Position numbers and translations under genes: made by a program
Notes under the pieces: generated by a model
The model's input: only the letters and a program-made list of their open reading frames with translations
Database searches by the model: none
Told to the model about the DNA's origin: nothing
Assembly: GCA_959604825.1 (NCBI GenBank)
Contig: CAUHCN010000014.1
Location: forward strand, 1 to 56,618
From: an uncultured Collinsella sp.
GTDB taxonomy: Bacteria > Actinomycetota > Coriobacteriia > Coriobacteriales > Coriobacteriaceae
Reading direction: 5' to 3'
Length of the DNA stretch: 56,618 nt
Part shown: positions 33,874 through 41,778 of the stretch, in pieces
How the letters are laid out: every line of letters begins with the position of its first letter
Position numbering within the stretch: the stretch's first letter is position 1

Positions 33874-33957
33874 GGGTCGGTGCCCTTTGTGCGGAGGTTG
33901 CTTTGATGCTTTATACTGGTGCGGTTAGACATCCATCCTGCAATCGAGGAGATTTCC

Positions 33958-35433
33958 ATGGCATCAGACGTTCGCGTCCGCTTTGCACCCTCACCGACGG
34001 GCAAGCTGCACATCGGCGGCGCCCGCACCGCTATCTATAACTGGGCTTTCGCCCGCGCAAACGGCGGTACGTTCATTCTGCGCATCGACGACACCGATCC
34101 CACCCGTTCCACCGACGAGAACACGCAGATCATTTTGCGCGCCATGCGTTGGCTGGGCTTGGACTGGGACGAGGGCCCCGAGGTGGGCGGCGACTATGGT
34201 CCCTATGCCCAGACCGAGCGCCTGGACCTGTACAAGCAGGCCGCCCAGAAGCTTTGGGATGAGGGCAAGGCCTATCCCTGCTTCTGCACCAAGGAGCAGC
34301 TCGATGCCGACCGCAAGGCCGCGCAGGAGCGCAAGGACCCCTTCCAGGGCTATCAGCGTCGTTGCCGCGATCTTGATCCCGAGGAGGCCCGCCGCCGCAT
34401 CGAGGCCGGCGAGTCCTACGTCCTGCGCATCAAGGTGCCCGAGGACCGCGGCGACGTCGTCATCCACGACGCCGTTCACGGCGAGGTGACCTTCGACGCC
34501 AAGGAGCTCGACGACTTTGTCATCTTCCGCTCCGATGGCACGCCCACGTACAACTTCGCGACCGTCGTCGACGACGCCATGATGAAGATCACCCATGTCA
34601 TCCGCGGCGACGACCACCTGTCCAACACCCCGCGCCAGGTCATGGTCTACGAGGCCCTCGGCGCGCCCGTGCCCACGTTCGCCCACATCTCCATGATCCT
34701 GGGCGCCGACGGTAAGAAGCTCTCCAAGCGCCACGGCGCAACTTCGGTGGAGGAGTACCGCGACGCCGGCTACCTTTCCGACGCCTTCGTCAACTACCTG
34801 GCGCTGCTCGGCTGGTCGCTCGACGGCGAGACCACGATCATCCCGCGCGATGTTCTTGCTAGCAAGTTCTCGCTCGACCGCATCTCCAAGAACCCGGCGA
34901 CCTTCGACCCCAAGAAGCTCGACTGGGTCAATGCCGAGTACATCAACGGCATGTCCGATGCCCAGTTTGCCGACGAGATCATGGTCCCCGAGCTGCACGA
35001 GGCGGGTCTCATCGAGGGCAACGTCGAGTATGGCGAGGATTGGATCGATGCGCTTGCCGCCATCGTCAAGCCGCGCACCAAGATGCCGGCCGACGCCGTG
35101 ACCGTCGCCGCTCCCATCTTTGCTACGGCCGAGACGCTCGAGTATGACGAGAAATCCGTTAACAAGGGCCTGGCCAAGGAGGGTATGGGTTCCATTCTGG
35201 ACGCCGCCAAGGCCGCGCTCGAGGGCGTGGACGATTGGACTGCCGAGGTCATCGACGCCGCGCTTGAGCCGCTGCCCGAGCAGATGGACCTTAAGAAGCG
35301 CGTGGTGTTCCAGGCCGTGCGCGTCGCTGTCTGCGGCAACATGGTGAGCCCTCCGCTGGGCGAGACCATGGCGCTCGTCGGCCGCGACGACTGCCTGGCG
35401 CGCATCGACCGCGCCCGCACGATGGCGCTGTAA
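33958..35433 (+). CDS. gltX: Glutamyl-tRNA synthetase
   Basis: This 491-residue class I synthetase charges tRNA-Glu. The HIGH-type motif is PSPTGKLHIGGARTAIYN near residue 10, and the KMSKS-type motif is KLSKRHGATS near residue 255. The zinc-site region after about residue 100 has CFCTKEQL. The ATG at 33958 follows GAGGAGA at good spacing. A tRNA-Glu lies at the start of the window. Codons are C- and G-ending. Confidence 0.96.
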   Translation: MASDVRVRFAPSPTGKLHIGGARTAIYNWAFARANGGTFILRIDDTDPTRSTDENTQIILRAMRWLGLDWDEGPEVGGDYGPYAQTERLDLYKQAAQKLWDEGKAYPCFCTKEQLDADRKAAQERKDPFQGYQRRCRDLDPEEARRRIEAGESYVLRIKVPEDRGDVVIHDAVHGEVTFDAKELDDFVIFRSDGTPTYNFATVVDDAMMKITHVIRGDDHLSNTPRQVMVYEALGAPVPTFAHISMILGADGKKLSKRHGATSVEEYRDAGYLSDAFVNYLALLGWSLDGETTIIPRDVLASKFSLDRISKNPATFDPKKLDWVNAEYINGMSDAQFADEIMVPELHEAGLIEGNVEYGEDWIDALAAIVKPRTKMPADAVTVAAPIFATAETLEYDEKSVNKGLAKEGMGSILDAAKAALEGVDDWTAEVIDAALEPLPEQMDLKKRVVFQAVRVAVCGNMVSPPLGETMALVGRDDCLARIDRARTMAL

Positions 35434-35456
35434 CAGCTGCGTAAACGCATGTATCC

Positions 35457-35489
35457 GAGCCCCGCTCACCACGAGTGGGGCTCTTGTTT
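35457..35489 (+). terminator. Terminator between gltX and priA
   Basis: GAGCCCCGCTC pairs with GAGTGGGGCTC (one G-T pair) around five bases, followed by TTGTTT. It lies 23 bases after the gltX stop. Confidence 0.75.
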
Positions 35490-35522
35490 CTAAAGACGTA
35501 TGGGATGGGAGGTACAGAGACC

Positions 35523-37976
35523 ATGGCCGAGCAACTGTCACTGTTTGGTTCGCCTGAACCGGAGGAAGCTCCGAAGTCTGCGGCCCCTGCCGCCGCCCCG
35601 GCGCAGCCCGATTTCGCACCCGAACCCATCGCCGCCTACTCGAGCGTGGTTCTCGATATCCCCACCCGTGCGCTGTCCGAACCGTTCGCTTACGGCATTC
35701 CTGAGTCCCTTGCCAACGAGGCCCAGGTCGGATCGACGGTCCTGGTCCACTTTGGCAACCGTGCCGCCGCAGGCTACATCGTCGATATTGCGCCCGAGCT
35801 GGGCGACCTGCAAGGCAACAACGCCCTTGACCTTTCGCGCATCAAGCCTGTCGAAGCCATCCTCAGCAAACCGCTCTTTACCGCCGAGGCTGCCCGCATT
35901 GCGCGCTGGATGAGCCGCGAGTACGTCGCGACGCTTTCCGAGTGCCTGCGCTTATTTTTGCCTCCGGGTGGCAGTCCGCGCGTCGTTAAGGGCGATGACG
36001 GCGTGTGGACGGTTGAACGTCCAGCCGTCAATCCCATCCAATATCGCTGGGTCATGCTCACGCCCGAGGGCTTCGACTATACGCCGCCCAAGACCGCGGT
36101 CCGCCAGCGTCAACTCATCGAGGCGCTCCAGTGCGGACCGGTCACGACGCGCGACCTCAACCTTCTCTATAACAGCATGTCGGCGACCATCAAGGCGCTC
36201 GAAAAACGCGGCGTTGTGGTGGTGGAAGAGCGCCGCGCCTGGCGTGGCTGCGGCGAGCAGACCACGCTGTCCTCGGCAAGCGGCAAAGCGCCGGTCTCCC
36301 TTACCAGTGGCCAGCAGCAAGCACTTGCTCAGATCGAGCGTGCCCGTCTGGACGCTCATGGCGACGTGGTGCTGGTAGACGGCGTCACCGGCTCAGGCAA
36401 AACCGAGGTCTACCTCTCCGCCATCGAGCGCGTGCTCGCAGCCGGTCGCTCTGCCTGCGTGCTGGTGCCCGAGATCTCACTGACGGCCCAGACCGTCGGC
36501 CGCTTCCGCTCGCGCTTTGGCGAGACGGTCGCGGTTTTCCACTCGCGTCTTTCGGCTGGCGAGCGTCTAGACCAGTGGGATATGGTCGCCAGCGGTGCGG
36601 CCCGCGTGGTGGTCGGCGCCCGCTCGGCTCTCTTTTGCCCGCTCAGCGACTTGGGCCTCATCATCATCGACGAGGAACACGAGACAAGTTACAAGCAGGG
36701 CTCCAGTCCGCGCTACCACGCGCGCGAGGTGGCGGCCGAGATGGCGCGGCGCCATCGCTGCCCGCTCGTGTTGGGCTCCGCCACGCCTTCTGCCGAGGCC
36801 CTCGACCGCTGCCGTCGTGGCACGTATAACGGTGCCACTTGGACGCGTGTCGAGATGCCTGAGCGCCCGGGACATGCCGTGCTTCCCACGGTCCGCATTG
36901 CCGACCTGCGCCGTGAGTTTTCTCACGGCAGCCGCTCCATGTTCTCAAAACCCTTGATGGAGGGCTTGGAGCGTGTGGTCGAGCGCCGCGAGAAGGCCGT
37001 GCTGCTGCATAACCGCCGTGGCTTTGCGCCGTTCCTGATGTGTCGCGAGTGCGGCTGCGTTCCCACCTGCAACCACTGCTCCACCGCGCTTACGTATCAC
37101 GAGCGCACGCACACGCTGCAATGTCACACATGCGGATCCTCCTGGCGCGTGCAGCCGTATCCCGCGCCCACGAGTCGTTGCCCCAAATGTGGCAGTCGCT
37201 ACCTGGCAAAAATGGGGCTGGGCACGCAGCAGATCGAGGACGCACTGCACCAGATGCTGCCCGAGGACGTCGCCATCATCCGCATGGATGCCGATTCCAC
37301 GCGCGGCAAGGATGCGCACAAAAAGCTGCTCGAGCAGTTCGATGCGGCCGATTGCGCCGTGTTGCTGGGCACCCAAATGATCGCCAAGGGTCTCGACTTT
37401 CCCGAGGTCACGCTCGTGGGCGTGGTCAATGCCGACTTCGCCCTCAAGCTGCCGGACTTCCGCGCAGGGGAGCGCGCCTACGATCTGCTGGAGCAGGTGG
37501 CGGGCCGCGCCGGCCGCGGCGATCGTCCCGGCGAGGTCATCATCCAGACCTATCTGCCCGAGGATCCGGTCATTCGCGCCGTCGCCGAGCACGACCGTTC
37601 TATCTTTACCGACTACGACCTTGACCAGCGGCGCGACGCGCTGTATCCGCCCTTTGTGCGCCTGGTCAACATTTTGGTGTGGTCGACGAACGCGGATGAC
37701 GCGCAGGACTACATTGGGCGCATTGCAAAGCTTCTTAAGCGCCGCTGGCATGCCGCCGCGCCCGATTTTTTGCGGGCGGGGAGTGCCGTGCCGCAGGTGC
37801 TAGGCCCGGCTTCGTGTGTAATCGAGAGAGCCAAGGACCGTTACCGCTTCCATCTGCTTGTGAAGTCGCCCGTGGGGTACCATGTCTCTGATGATATCGA
37901 CGCCTGCTTCAAAGAGGTGGGCTCTGTGCGCGGCGTGAGCGTGAGCGTTGACGTCGACGCCTATGATTTGATGTAA
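35523..37976 (+). CDS. priA: Primosomal protein N' (replication restart helicase PriA)
   Basis: PriA reloads the replisome at stalled forks. This 817-residue protein has a low-complexity N terminus and the 3'BD domain. Walker A is GVTGSGKTEV near residues 287-296, and the DEEH box IIDEEHETSYKQ is near residue 382. A zinc-binding insertion has CRECGCVPTCNHC and CHTCGSS/CPKCGSRY pairs. Helicase motif V/VI segments include GTQMIAKGLDFPEV and EQVAGRAGRGDRPG. Start at 35523 is the first ATG whose product matches PriA; GGGAGG lies a little far upstream. Confidence 0.93.
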   Translation: MAEQLSLFGSPEPEEAPKSAAPAAAPAQPDFAPEPIAAYSSVVLDIPTRALSEPFAYGIPESLANEAQVGSTVLVHFGNRAAAGYIVDIAPELGDLQGNNALDLSRIKPVEAILSKPLFTAEAARIARWMSREYVATLSECLRLFLPPGGSPRVVKGDDGVWTVERPAVNPIQYRWVMLTPEGFDYTPPKTAVRQRQLIEALQCGPVTTRDLNLLYNSMSATIKALEKRGVVVVEERRAWRGCGEQTTLSSASGKAPVSLTSGQQQALAQIERARLDAHGDVVLVDGVTGSGKTEVYLSAIERVLAAGRSACVLVPEISLTAQTVGRFRSRFGETVAVFHSRLSAGERLDQWDMVASGAARVVVGARSALFCPLSDLGLIIIDEEHETSYKQGSSPRYHAREVAAEMARRHRCPLVLGSATPSAEALDRCRRGTYNGATWTRVEMPERPGHAVLPTVRIADLRREFSHGSRSMFSKPLMEGLERVVERREKAVLLHNRRGFAPFLMCRECGCVPTCNHCSTALTYHERTHTLQCHTCGSSWRVQPYPAPTSRCPKCGSRYLAKMGLGTQQIEDALHQMLPEDVAIIRMDADSTRGKDAHKKLLEQFDAADCAVLLGTQMIAKGLDFPEVTLVGVVNADFALKLPDFRAGERAYDLLEQVAGRAGRGDRPGEVIIQTYLPEDPVIRAVAEHDRSIFTDYDLDQRRDALYPPFVRLVNILVWSTNADDAQDYIGRIAKLLKRRWHAAAPDFLRAGSAVPQVLGPASCVIERAKDRYRFHLLVKSPVGYHVSDDIDACFKEVGSVRGVSVSVDVDAYDLM

Positions 37977-37994
37977 CAACCTGAAAGGATGGCC

Positions 37995-38531
37995 ATGGAA
38001 GCCAACGGAATCGTACTGTCGCCCGACCCTCGTTTGCGCCAGGAGTGCGCCGTCATCGAGGAGATCACCCCGGCGATCGAGGCGCTTGCCGAGAAGATGA
38101 AGAAGATGATGTTCGAGAACGGCGGCTGCGGCCTGGCTGCTCCGCAGATCGGCGAGCTTATTCAGCTCGTCACCATCGACTGCGACTACACCGACAAGAA
38201 CGACTATGACCCGTACGTGCTCATCAACCCCGTGATCGTGGAGCAGAGTGACCATCTGGTGCCGTTTAGCGAGGGCTGCCTGTCCATCCCTGGCATTAGC
38301 TGCGAGATTGAGCGTCCCGACCATGTCGTCGTCGAGGCGTACGACCTGGATGCCAACCTGATTCGCTACGAGGCCTCAGGCGACCTGTTCTGCGTGTGCC
38401 TGCAGCACGAGATCGATCACCTGCATGGCAATACTATGTTCGAGCGACTGAAGCCGATGCAGAGGATCAAGGCAGTCAAGGAGTACCAGGACGCCCTGGC
38501 CCGCGGCGCTCGACCGGGCGAGACGGAGTAG
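37995..38531 (+). CDS. def: Peptide deformylase
   Basis: This 178-residue metalloenzyme removes the formyl group from nascent proteins. All three motifs are present: GCGLAAPQIG near residue 37, EGCLSIPG near residue 94 with the metal-binding Cys, and QHEIDHLHG near residue 136 with two metal-binding His and the catalytic Glu. Two ATGs lie at 37989 and 37995; GAAAGGA is immediately before the first, so the second is better placed. It is followed after one element by fmt, which adds the formyl group that this enzyme removes. Confidence 0.95.
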   Translation: MEANGIVLSPDPRLRQECAVIEEITPAIEALAEKMKKMMFENGGCGLAAPQIGELIQLVTIDCDYTDKNDYDPYVLINPVIVEQSDHLVPFSEGCLSIPGISCEIERPDHVVVEAYDLDANLIRYEASGDLFCVCLQHEIDHLHGNTMFERLKPMQRIKAVKEYQDALARGARPGETE

Positions 38532-38539
38532 GTCCCACC

Positions 38540-38641
38540 GTCCCCGGTGCTGAGCGCCCACATATCATCCCGTGCTCAAACATTCTCGCTTCGCTGCGAA
38601 ACTGCGCGCGGGACGATATGTGGGCGCTCAGCACCGGGGAC
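38540..38641. repeat. 102-bp palindromic element with 33-bp inverted repeats
   Basis: The left arm (38540-38572) begins GTCCCCGGTGCTGAGCGCCC. The right arm (38609-38641) matches it in reverse complement at 32 of 33 positions. The 36-base centre contains a smaller hairpin around TTCGCTGCGAA. It lies 9 bases after the def stop. It could end the def transcript, but there is no T-tract; its size and near-perfect arms suggest a MITE-like or REP-like element. Confidence 0.8.
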
Positions 38642-38858
38642 TGCGTTGTTCTGGCTTGTCTCGCCCAGGTGCCGTTGGGCCAGGGATGGGCGTCTTCGCT
38701 GATAGGTGCTTTGTTGGAAGAGCTGCTTTTATTGCGGCTCTTTCTTTGGTTTTGGGTATATTTGTTCTTGTTGAATTGTTATTGCGGATGAACTGGTGAC
38801 TTGGCTTTCCGCTGTTCTTTGTAGCCGTCTCGGCTTTGGTTGAGGGGAGACGTTCTTT
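38642..38858 (+). other. T-rich intergenic region before fmt
   Basis: This stretch is clearly richer in T than the genes around it. A 37-codon frame (38686-38799) would encode a peptide with one hydrophobic helix (FIAALSLVLGIFVLVELLL), but it has only a weak ribosome site. I do not call it a gene. GAGGGGAGA just before 38859 is the fmt ribosome site. Confidence 0.4.
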
Positions 38859-39779
38859 ATGCGTATTGTGTTTATGGGTACGCCCGATTTTGCTGTGCCT
38901 TCGCTGACTTCGCTTGTTGAGGCTGGCAATGATATTGCGCTCGTAATTACTCGTCCTGATGCTGTTCGCGGACGTGGTAAGAAGCTGGAGCCGTCTCCTG
39001 TTAAGGCTAAGTCGCTTGAGCTGGGGTTGCCGGTTATTGAAGCTAATCGTATGACGCCGGAGGTTATTGAGGCGCTCCGGGCTGCCCAGGCCGATATTTT
39101 CTGTGTGGCAGCCTATGGTTGCATTTTGCCCGATGAGGTGCTGCATATGGCACCGCTCGGCATTGTGAATGTTCATGCGTCCTTGCTGCCTCGTTGGCGT
39201 GGCGCTGCTCCCATTCAGCGTGCGATTCTCGCTGGTGATGAGGTTGCTGGCGTTTCTATCATGCGCATCGGGCATGGTGTGGATACTGGTGCTTATTGTG
39301 CTCAGGCCTCGACCTCGGTTGCCGGTAAGCATGCTGAGGCGCTGACCATGGAGCTCGCTGAGCTTGGCGGTAAACTGCTTGCCGATACGCTTCCTTCTCT
39401 TGCCGATGGCACCGCCGTGTGGATCGAACAGGACGAGTCGCTCGTTACCCATGCTGCCAAGATTTCTAAGCAGGAGATGCGTCTGGATCCGCACATGGCG
39501 GCGCTTGATTGCGTGCGCCATGTGCTGGCCTCGTCCGATACCGCGCCTGCTCGTTGCGTGATTGCCGGCAAGACCGTGCGTGTGCTCGATGCTGCGGCGG
39601 CTGATGTGTCGCTCGGCGAGGGTCAGGTTCTCGTTAAGGCCAAGCGTGTTTACCTGGGCCTTTCTGATGGCTCGGTTGAACTGCTCGAGGTTAAGCCTGA
39701 TGGCAAGCGTGCTATGACTGCTTCTGCTTGGGCTGCTGGCCTGCAGGGTGCCGATCTTATCTGGGGTGTTTTGTCATGA
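38859..39779 (+). CDS. fmt: Methionyl-tRNA formyltransferase
   Basis: This 306-residue enzyme formylates initiator Met-tRNA. MRIVFMGTPDFAVPSL opens the protein. VHASLLPRWRGAAPIQRAI near residue 105 is the catalytic segment with the family His, and GVSIMRIGHGVDTG follows. The C-terminal domain from about residue 205 binds tRNA. GGGGAGA precedes the start. Its codons are unusually T-ending (GCT, GTT, CTT, ATT) compared with gltX and priA. It overlaps rsmB by four bases. Confidence 0.95.
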   Translation: MRIVFMGTPDFAVPSLTSLVEAGNDIALVITRPDAVRGRGKKLEPSPVKAKSLELGLPVIEANRMTPEVIEALRAAQADIFCVAAYGCILPDEVLHMAPLGIVNVHASLLPRWRGAAPIQRAILAGDEVAGVSIMRIGHGVDTGAYCAQASTSVAGKHAEALTMELAELGGKLLADTLPSLADGTAVWIEQDESLVTHAAKISKQEMRLDPHMAALDCVRHVLASSDTAPARCVIAGKTVRVLDAAAADVSLGEGQVLVKAKRVYLGLSDGSVELLEVKPDGKRAMTASAWAAGLQGADLIWGVLS

Positions 39780-41176
39780 GCAAGCTGTCTCCCGCGCGCA
39801 AGCTTGCGCTCGATGTGCTGATGGAGGCCGATCGCCGCGGCATGTATGCGCGCGACGTGCTGTCCTCTCGCGCATCGGCCAAGGCCATTGACCAGCGCGA
39901 TTCTGCGTTTGCCGCTCGCCTGGCGCTCGGTGTTGCCGCCACGCAGGGTATTTTGGACGAGTTGCTCGATCAGTTTCTCGATAAGCCCAAAAAGGTCGCT
40001 CCGCGTGTGCGCATGGCGCTTCGTATCTCGGCCTTCGAGATGCTCTACCTGCATACGCCGGGCCGTGTTGCCGTAAGTCAGGGTGTTGAACTGGTTCGTT
40101 GCGGTGCTAAGTCGGCTGCCGGTCTGGCAAACGCCGTGCTGCACAAGGTCGCGGACAATGTCGAGGATTTTGCCGCCGCGGTGGATGCCGATGAGTCCGA
40201 GCGCCGCTTGGTTCGCTTGTCTCGCCTGATGGGCCTGCCGCGCTGGCTGTGTGCTCGCATTATGGCGTCTTTCGATACGCCCGAGGGTGTGCTTAACTTT
40301 GCCGGTAACTTGGCACCTGCGCCGCTGGCTTTGCACGAGAACGCTTTTGCGACCAAGACCGATCCGTTTATCTCCCAGCTTGTGGCACCCGTGTTCCCGG
40401 GTTGCCATGCGCCGGTCGATGCTCAGGTTACGGTTGCGTCGGGCGTGCTTGAGCGTGCCGCTGCCGTTGCCTCGGACCTTAACGCCCAGCTCATCGCCAC
40501 AGCGGCGACGCGCCCCGGGCGTTGCCTAGAGATCGGCGCCGGCCGCGGCACCAAGACCTATGTGATGATGTGCCAGGCCAAGCGCGCCGACTATGACCGT
40601 CAGCACACTGCGCTCGATTTGCACGACCGCAAGTGCGACCTCAATCTCGCACGCCTGCACAAGGCCGGTATCCAGGGCGTTCGTACCGTCTCGGGCGACG
40701 CATGCGAGCTCGATGCTGTGCTCACGTCGTTTGACGCCATGCTTGGCGAGCCGGTTAAGTTCGACACGGTCTTTATCGATGCGCCGTGCTCGGGCACCGG
40801 CACTATGCGCCGTCATCCCGAGATCCCGTGGCGCCTGACTCAAAAGGATGTGACGGTTGAGCTGCCTAAGCTGCAGCTGACGATGCTCAAAGAGGCTGCT
40901 CCGCGCGTGGCTGCCGGCGGCGAGCTCATCTATGCGACGTGCTCGGTCCTCGACGAGGAGAACACGCAGGTCGTGGATGCTTTCCTAAACTCTCCCGAGG
41001 GCACCGGTTTTAGCCTGGAGCCGCTCTCCGAGGCGCAGATCCTTCAACTCCCCGAGTTCGATCAGGCCAAGAAGCTCGTATCCGTACGCCAGAACGATCG
41101 AGGCCTCTTCCAAAGCGTCCCGGTAAACGCCGACTCCTACGACGGCCACTTCTGCGCCAGGCTGGTCCGCCAGTAA
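39776..41176 (+). CDS. rsmB: 16S rRNA (cytosine-967-C5)-methyltransferase
   Basis: RsmB methylates C967 of 16S rRNA. The 466-residue protein has an N-terminal NusB-like helical RNA-binding domain (about 1-145) and a C-terminal Rossmann methyltransferase domain. CLEIGAGRGTKTYVM binds SAM. FIDAPCSGTGTMRRHPEIPWR, split by the catalytic motif PCSGTG near residue 340, and IYATCSVLDEEN with the second Cys complete the active site. ATG at 39776 overlaps the fmt stop. Codons shift from T-ending toward C-ending along the gene. Confidence 0.93.
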   Translation: MSKLSPARKLALDVLMEADRRGMYARDVLSSRASAKAIDQRDSAFAARLALGVAATQGILDELLDQFLDKPKKVAPRVRMALRISAFEMLYLHTPGRVAVSQGVELVRCGAKSAAGLANAVLHKVADNVEDFAAAVDADESERRLVRLSRLMGLPRWLCARIMASFDTPEGVLNFAGNLAPAPLALHENAFATKTDPFISQLVAPVFPGCHAPVDAQVTVASGVLERAAAVASDLNAQLIATAATRPGRCLEIGAGRGTKTYVMMCQAKRADYDRQHTALDLHDRKCDLNLARLHKAGIQGVRTVSGDACELDAVLTSFDAMLGEPVKFDTVFIDAPCSGTGTMRRHPEIPWRLTQKDVTVELPKLQLTMLKEAAPRVAAGGELIYATCSVLDEENTQVVDAFLNSPEGTGFSLEPLSEAQILQLPEFDQAKKLVSVRQNDRGLFQSVPVNADSYDGHFCARLVRQ

Positions 41177-41181
41177 ATCGA

Positions 41182-41222
41182 AGTCCCGTCCCAAATCAGC
41201 TAATTTGGGACGGGACTATTTT
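41182..41222 (+). terminator. Terminator after rsmB
   Basis: A perfect 15-bp stem, AGTCCCGTCCCAAAT with its inverse, encloses CAGCTA and is followed by ATTTT. It begins five bases beyond the rsmB stop. Confidence 0.8.
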
Positions 41223-41266
41223 AGCTACTTTGTGCCTCTTCGATCCGTTCGCCATGAAATGCGGTT

Positions 41267-41394
41267 ATTTACTACGTTAAACCGGCTGTCCTCATCCATG
41301 CCGAATTTTGTGAAATCAAAACCGCAGGTAGACGGCTTGTCGTTTTTGCAAATACGCTGCTATGCTCGACCAATACGGGTCAAACGTAGTAAAT
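41267..41394. repeat. 128-bp element with ATTTACTACGTT inverted ends
   Basis: ATTTACTACGTTAAACC (41267-41283) and GGGTCAAACGTAGTAAAT (41377-41394) form imperfect inverted ends; the outer 12 bases are exact. The inside is A/T-rich and has no open frame of note. It lies between two convergent genes. It may be a small non-autonomous element; nothing else is seen in the region 41223-41453. Confidence 0.5.
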
Positions 41395-41453
41395 GGGCCG
41401 CTTTCGTGGCGCAACTCCAGAGTAGTCAATTTGGGAGCGGGGCTACTTGCCTG

Positions 41454-41690
41454 TTAGTGGCTGTGCGGGCAGTTGGCGCAGCAGCCACTCGTGGCGCTGG
41501 TGCTGGAGCCGCCGCTTCGCTGGTCGGTGTTGTAGAAGCCGCTGCCGTCGAACTTGATGCCGCTGGCCGAGAACGTCTTGGATGCCGGAGCGCCGCAGCT
41601 GGGGCACACGACCTCGGGACTCTCGGACATGGGATGCTCAACCTCAAACACGTTGCCGCAGCTCGAGCACTTGTAATCGTAGCGCGCCAT
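41454..41690 (-). CDS. FmdB-type zinc-ribbon protein
   Basis: This 78-residue protein has an N-terminal single zinc ribbon of the FmdB/CxxC_CxxC family: MARYDYKCSSCGNVFEV and then CPSCGAPASKTF. The second half is Gly/Ser/Thr-rich and ends CCANCPHSH, with more Cys and His that could bind metal. Function is unknown; family members are often called putative regulatory proteins. AAGGAAG precedes the start. It follows the GH13-GH77 gene on the same strand with a hairpin between. Confidence 0.88.
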   Translation of the reverse strand: MARYDYKCSSCGNVFEVEHPMSESPEVVCPSCGAPASKTFSASGIKFDGSGFYNTDQRSGGSSTSATSGCCANCPHSH

Positions 41691-41712
41691 AATACTTCCT
41701 TTTCAGCACAAA

Positions 41713-41734
41713 GCGGGCAGATCACTCTGCCCGC
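41713..41734 (-). terminator. Hairpin between the GH13-GH77 gene and the zinc-ribbon gene
   Basis: GCGGGCAG and CTGCCCGC pair around six bases, 45 bases beyond the stop of the large gene. On the minus strand TTTGTG follows, so this is a weak terminator or attenuator. Confidence 0.5.
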
Positions 41735-41778
41735 ATAAATTCAAACGTCTGTAACTGTACCCTATATCGGGCGTTTTA

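Noticed and set aside
38686..38799. Possible 37-residue single-helix membrane peptide
   Set aside because: Weak ribosome site, T-rich DNA that favours hydrophobic codons, and overlap with the tail of a palindromic-element region; no support beyond the hydrophobic stretch.
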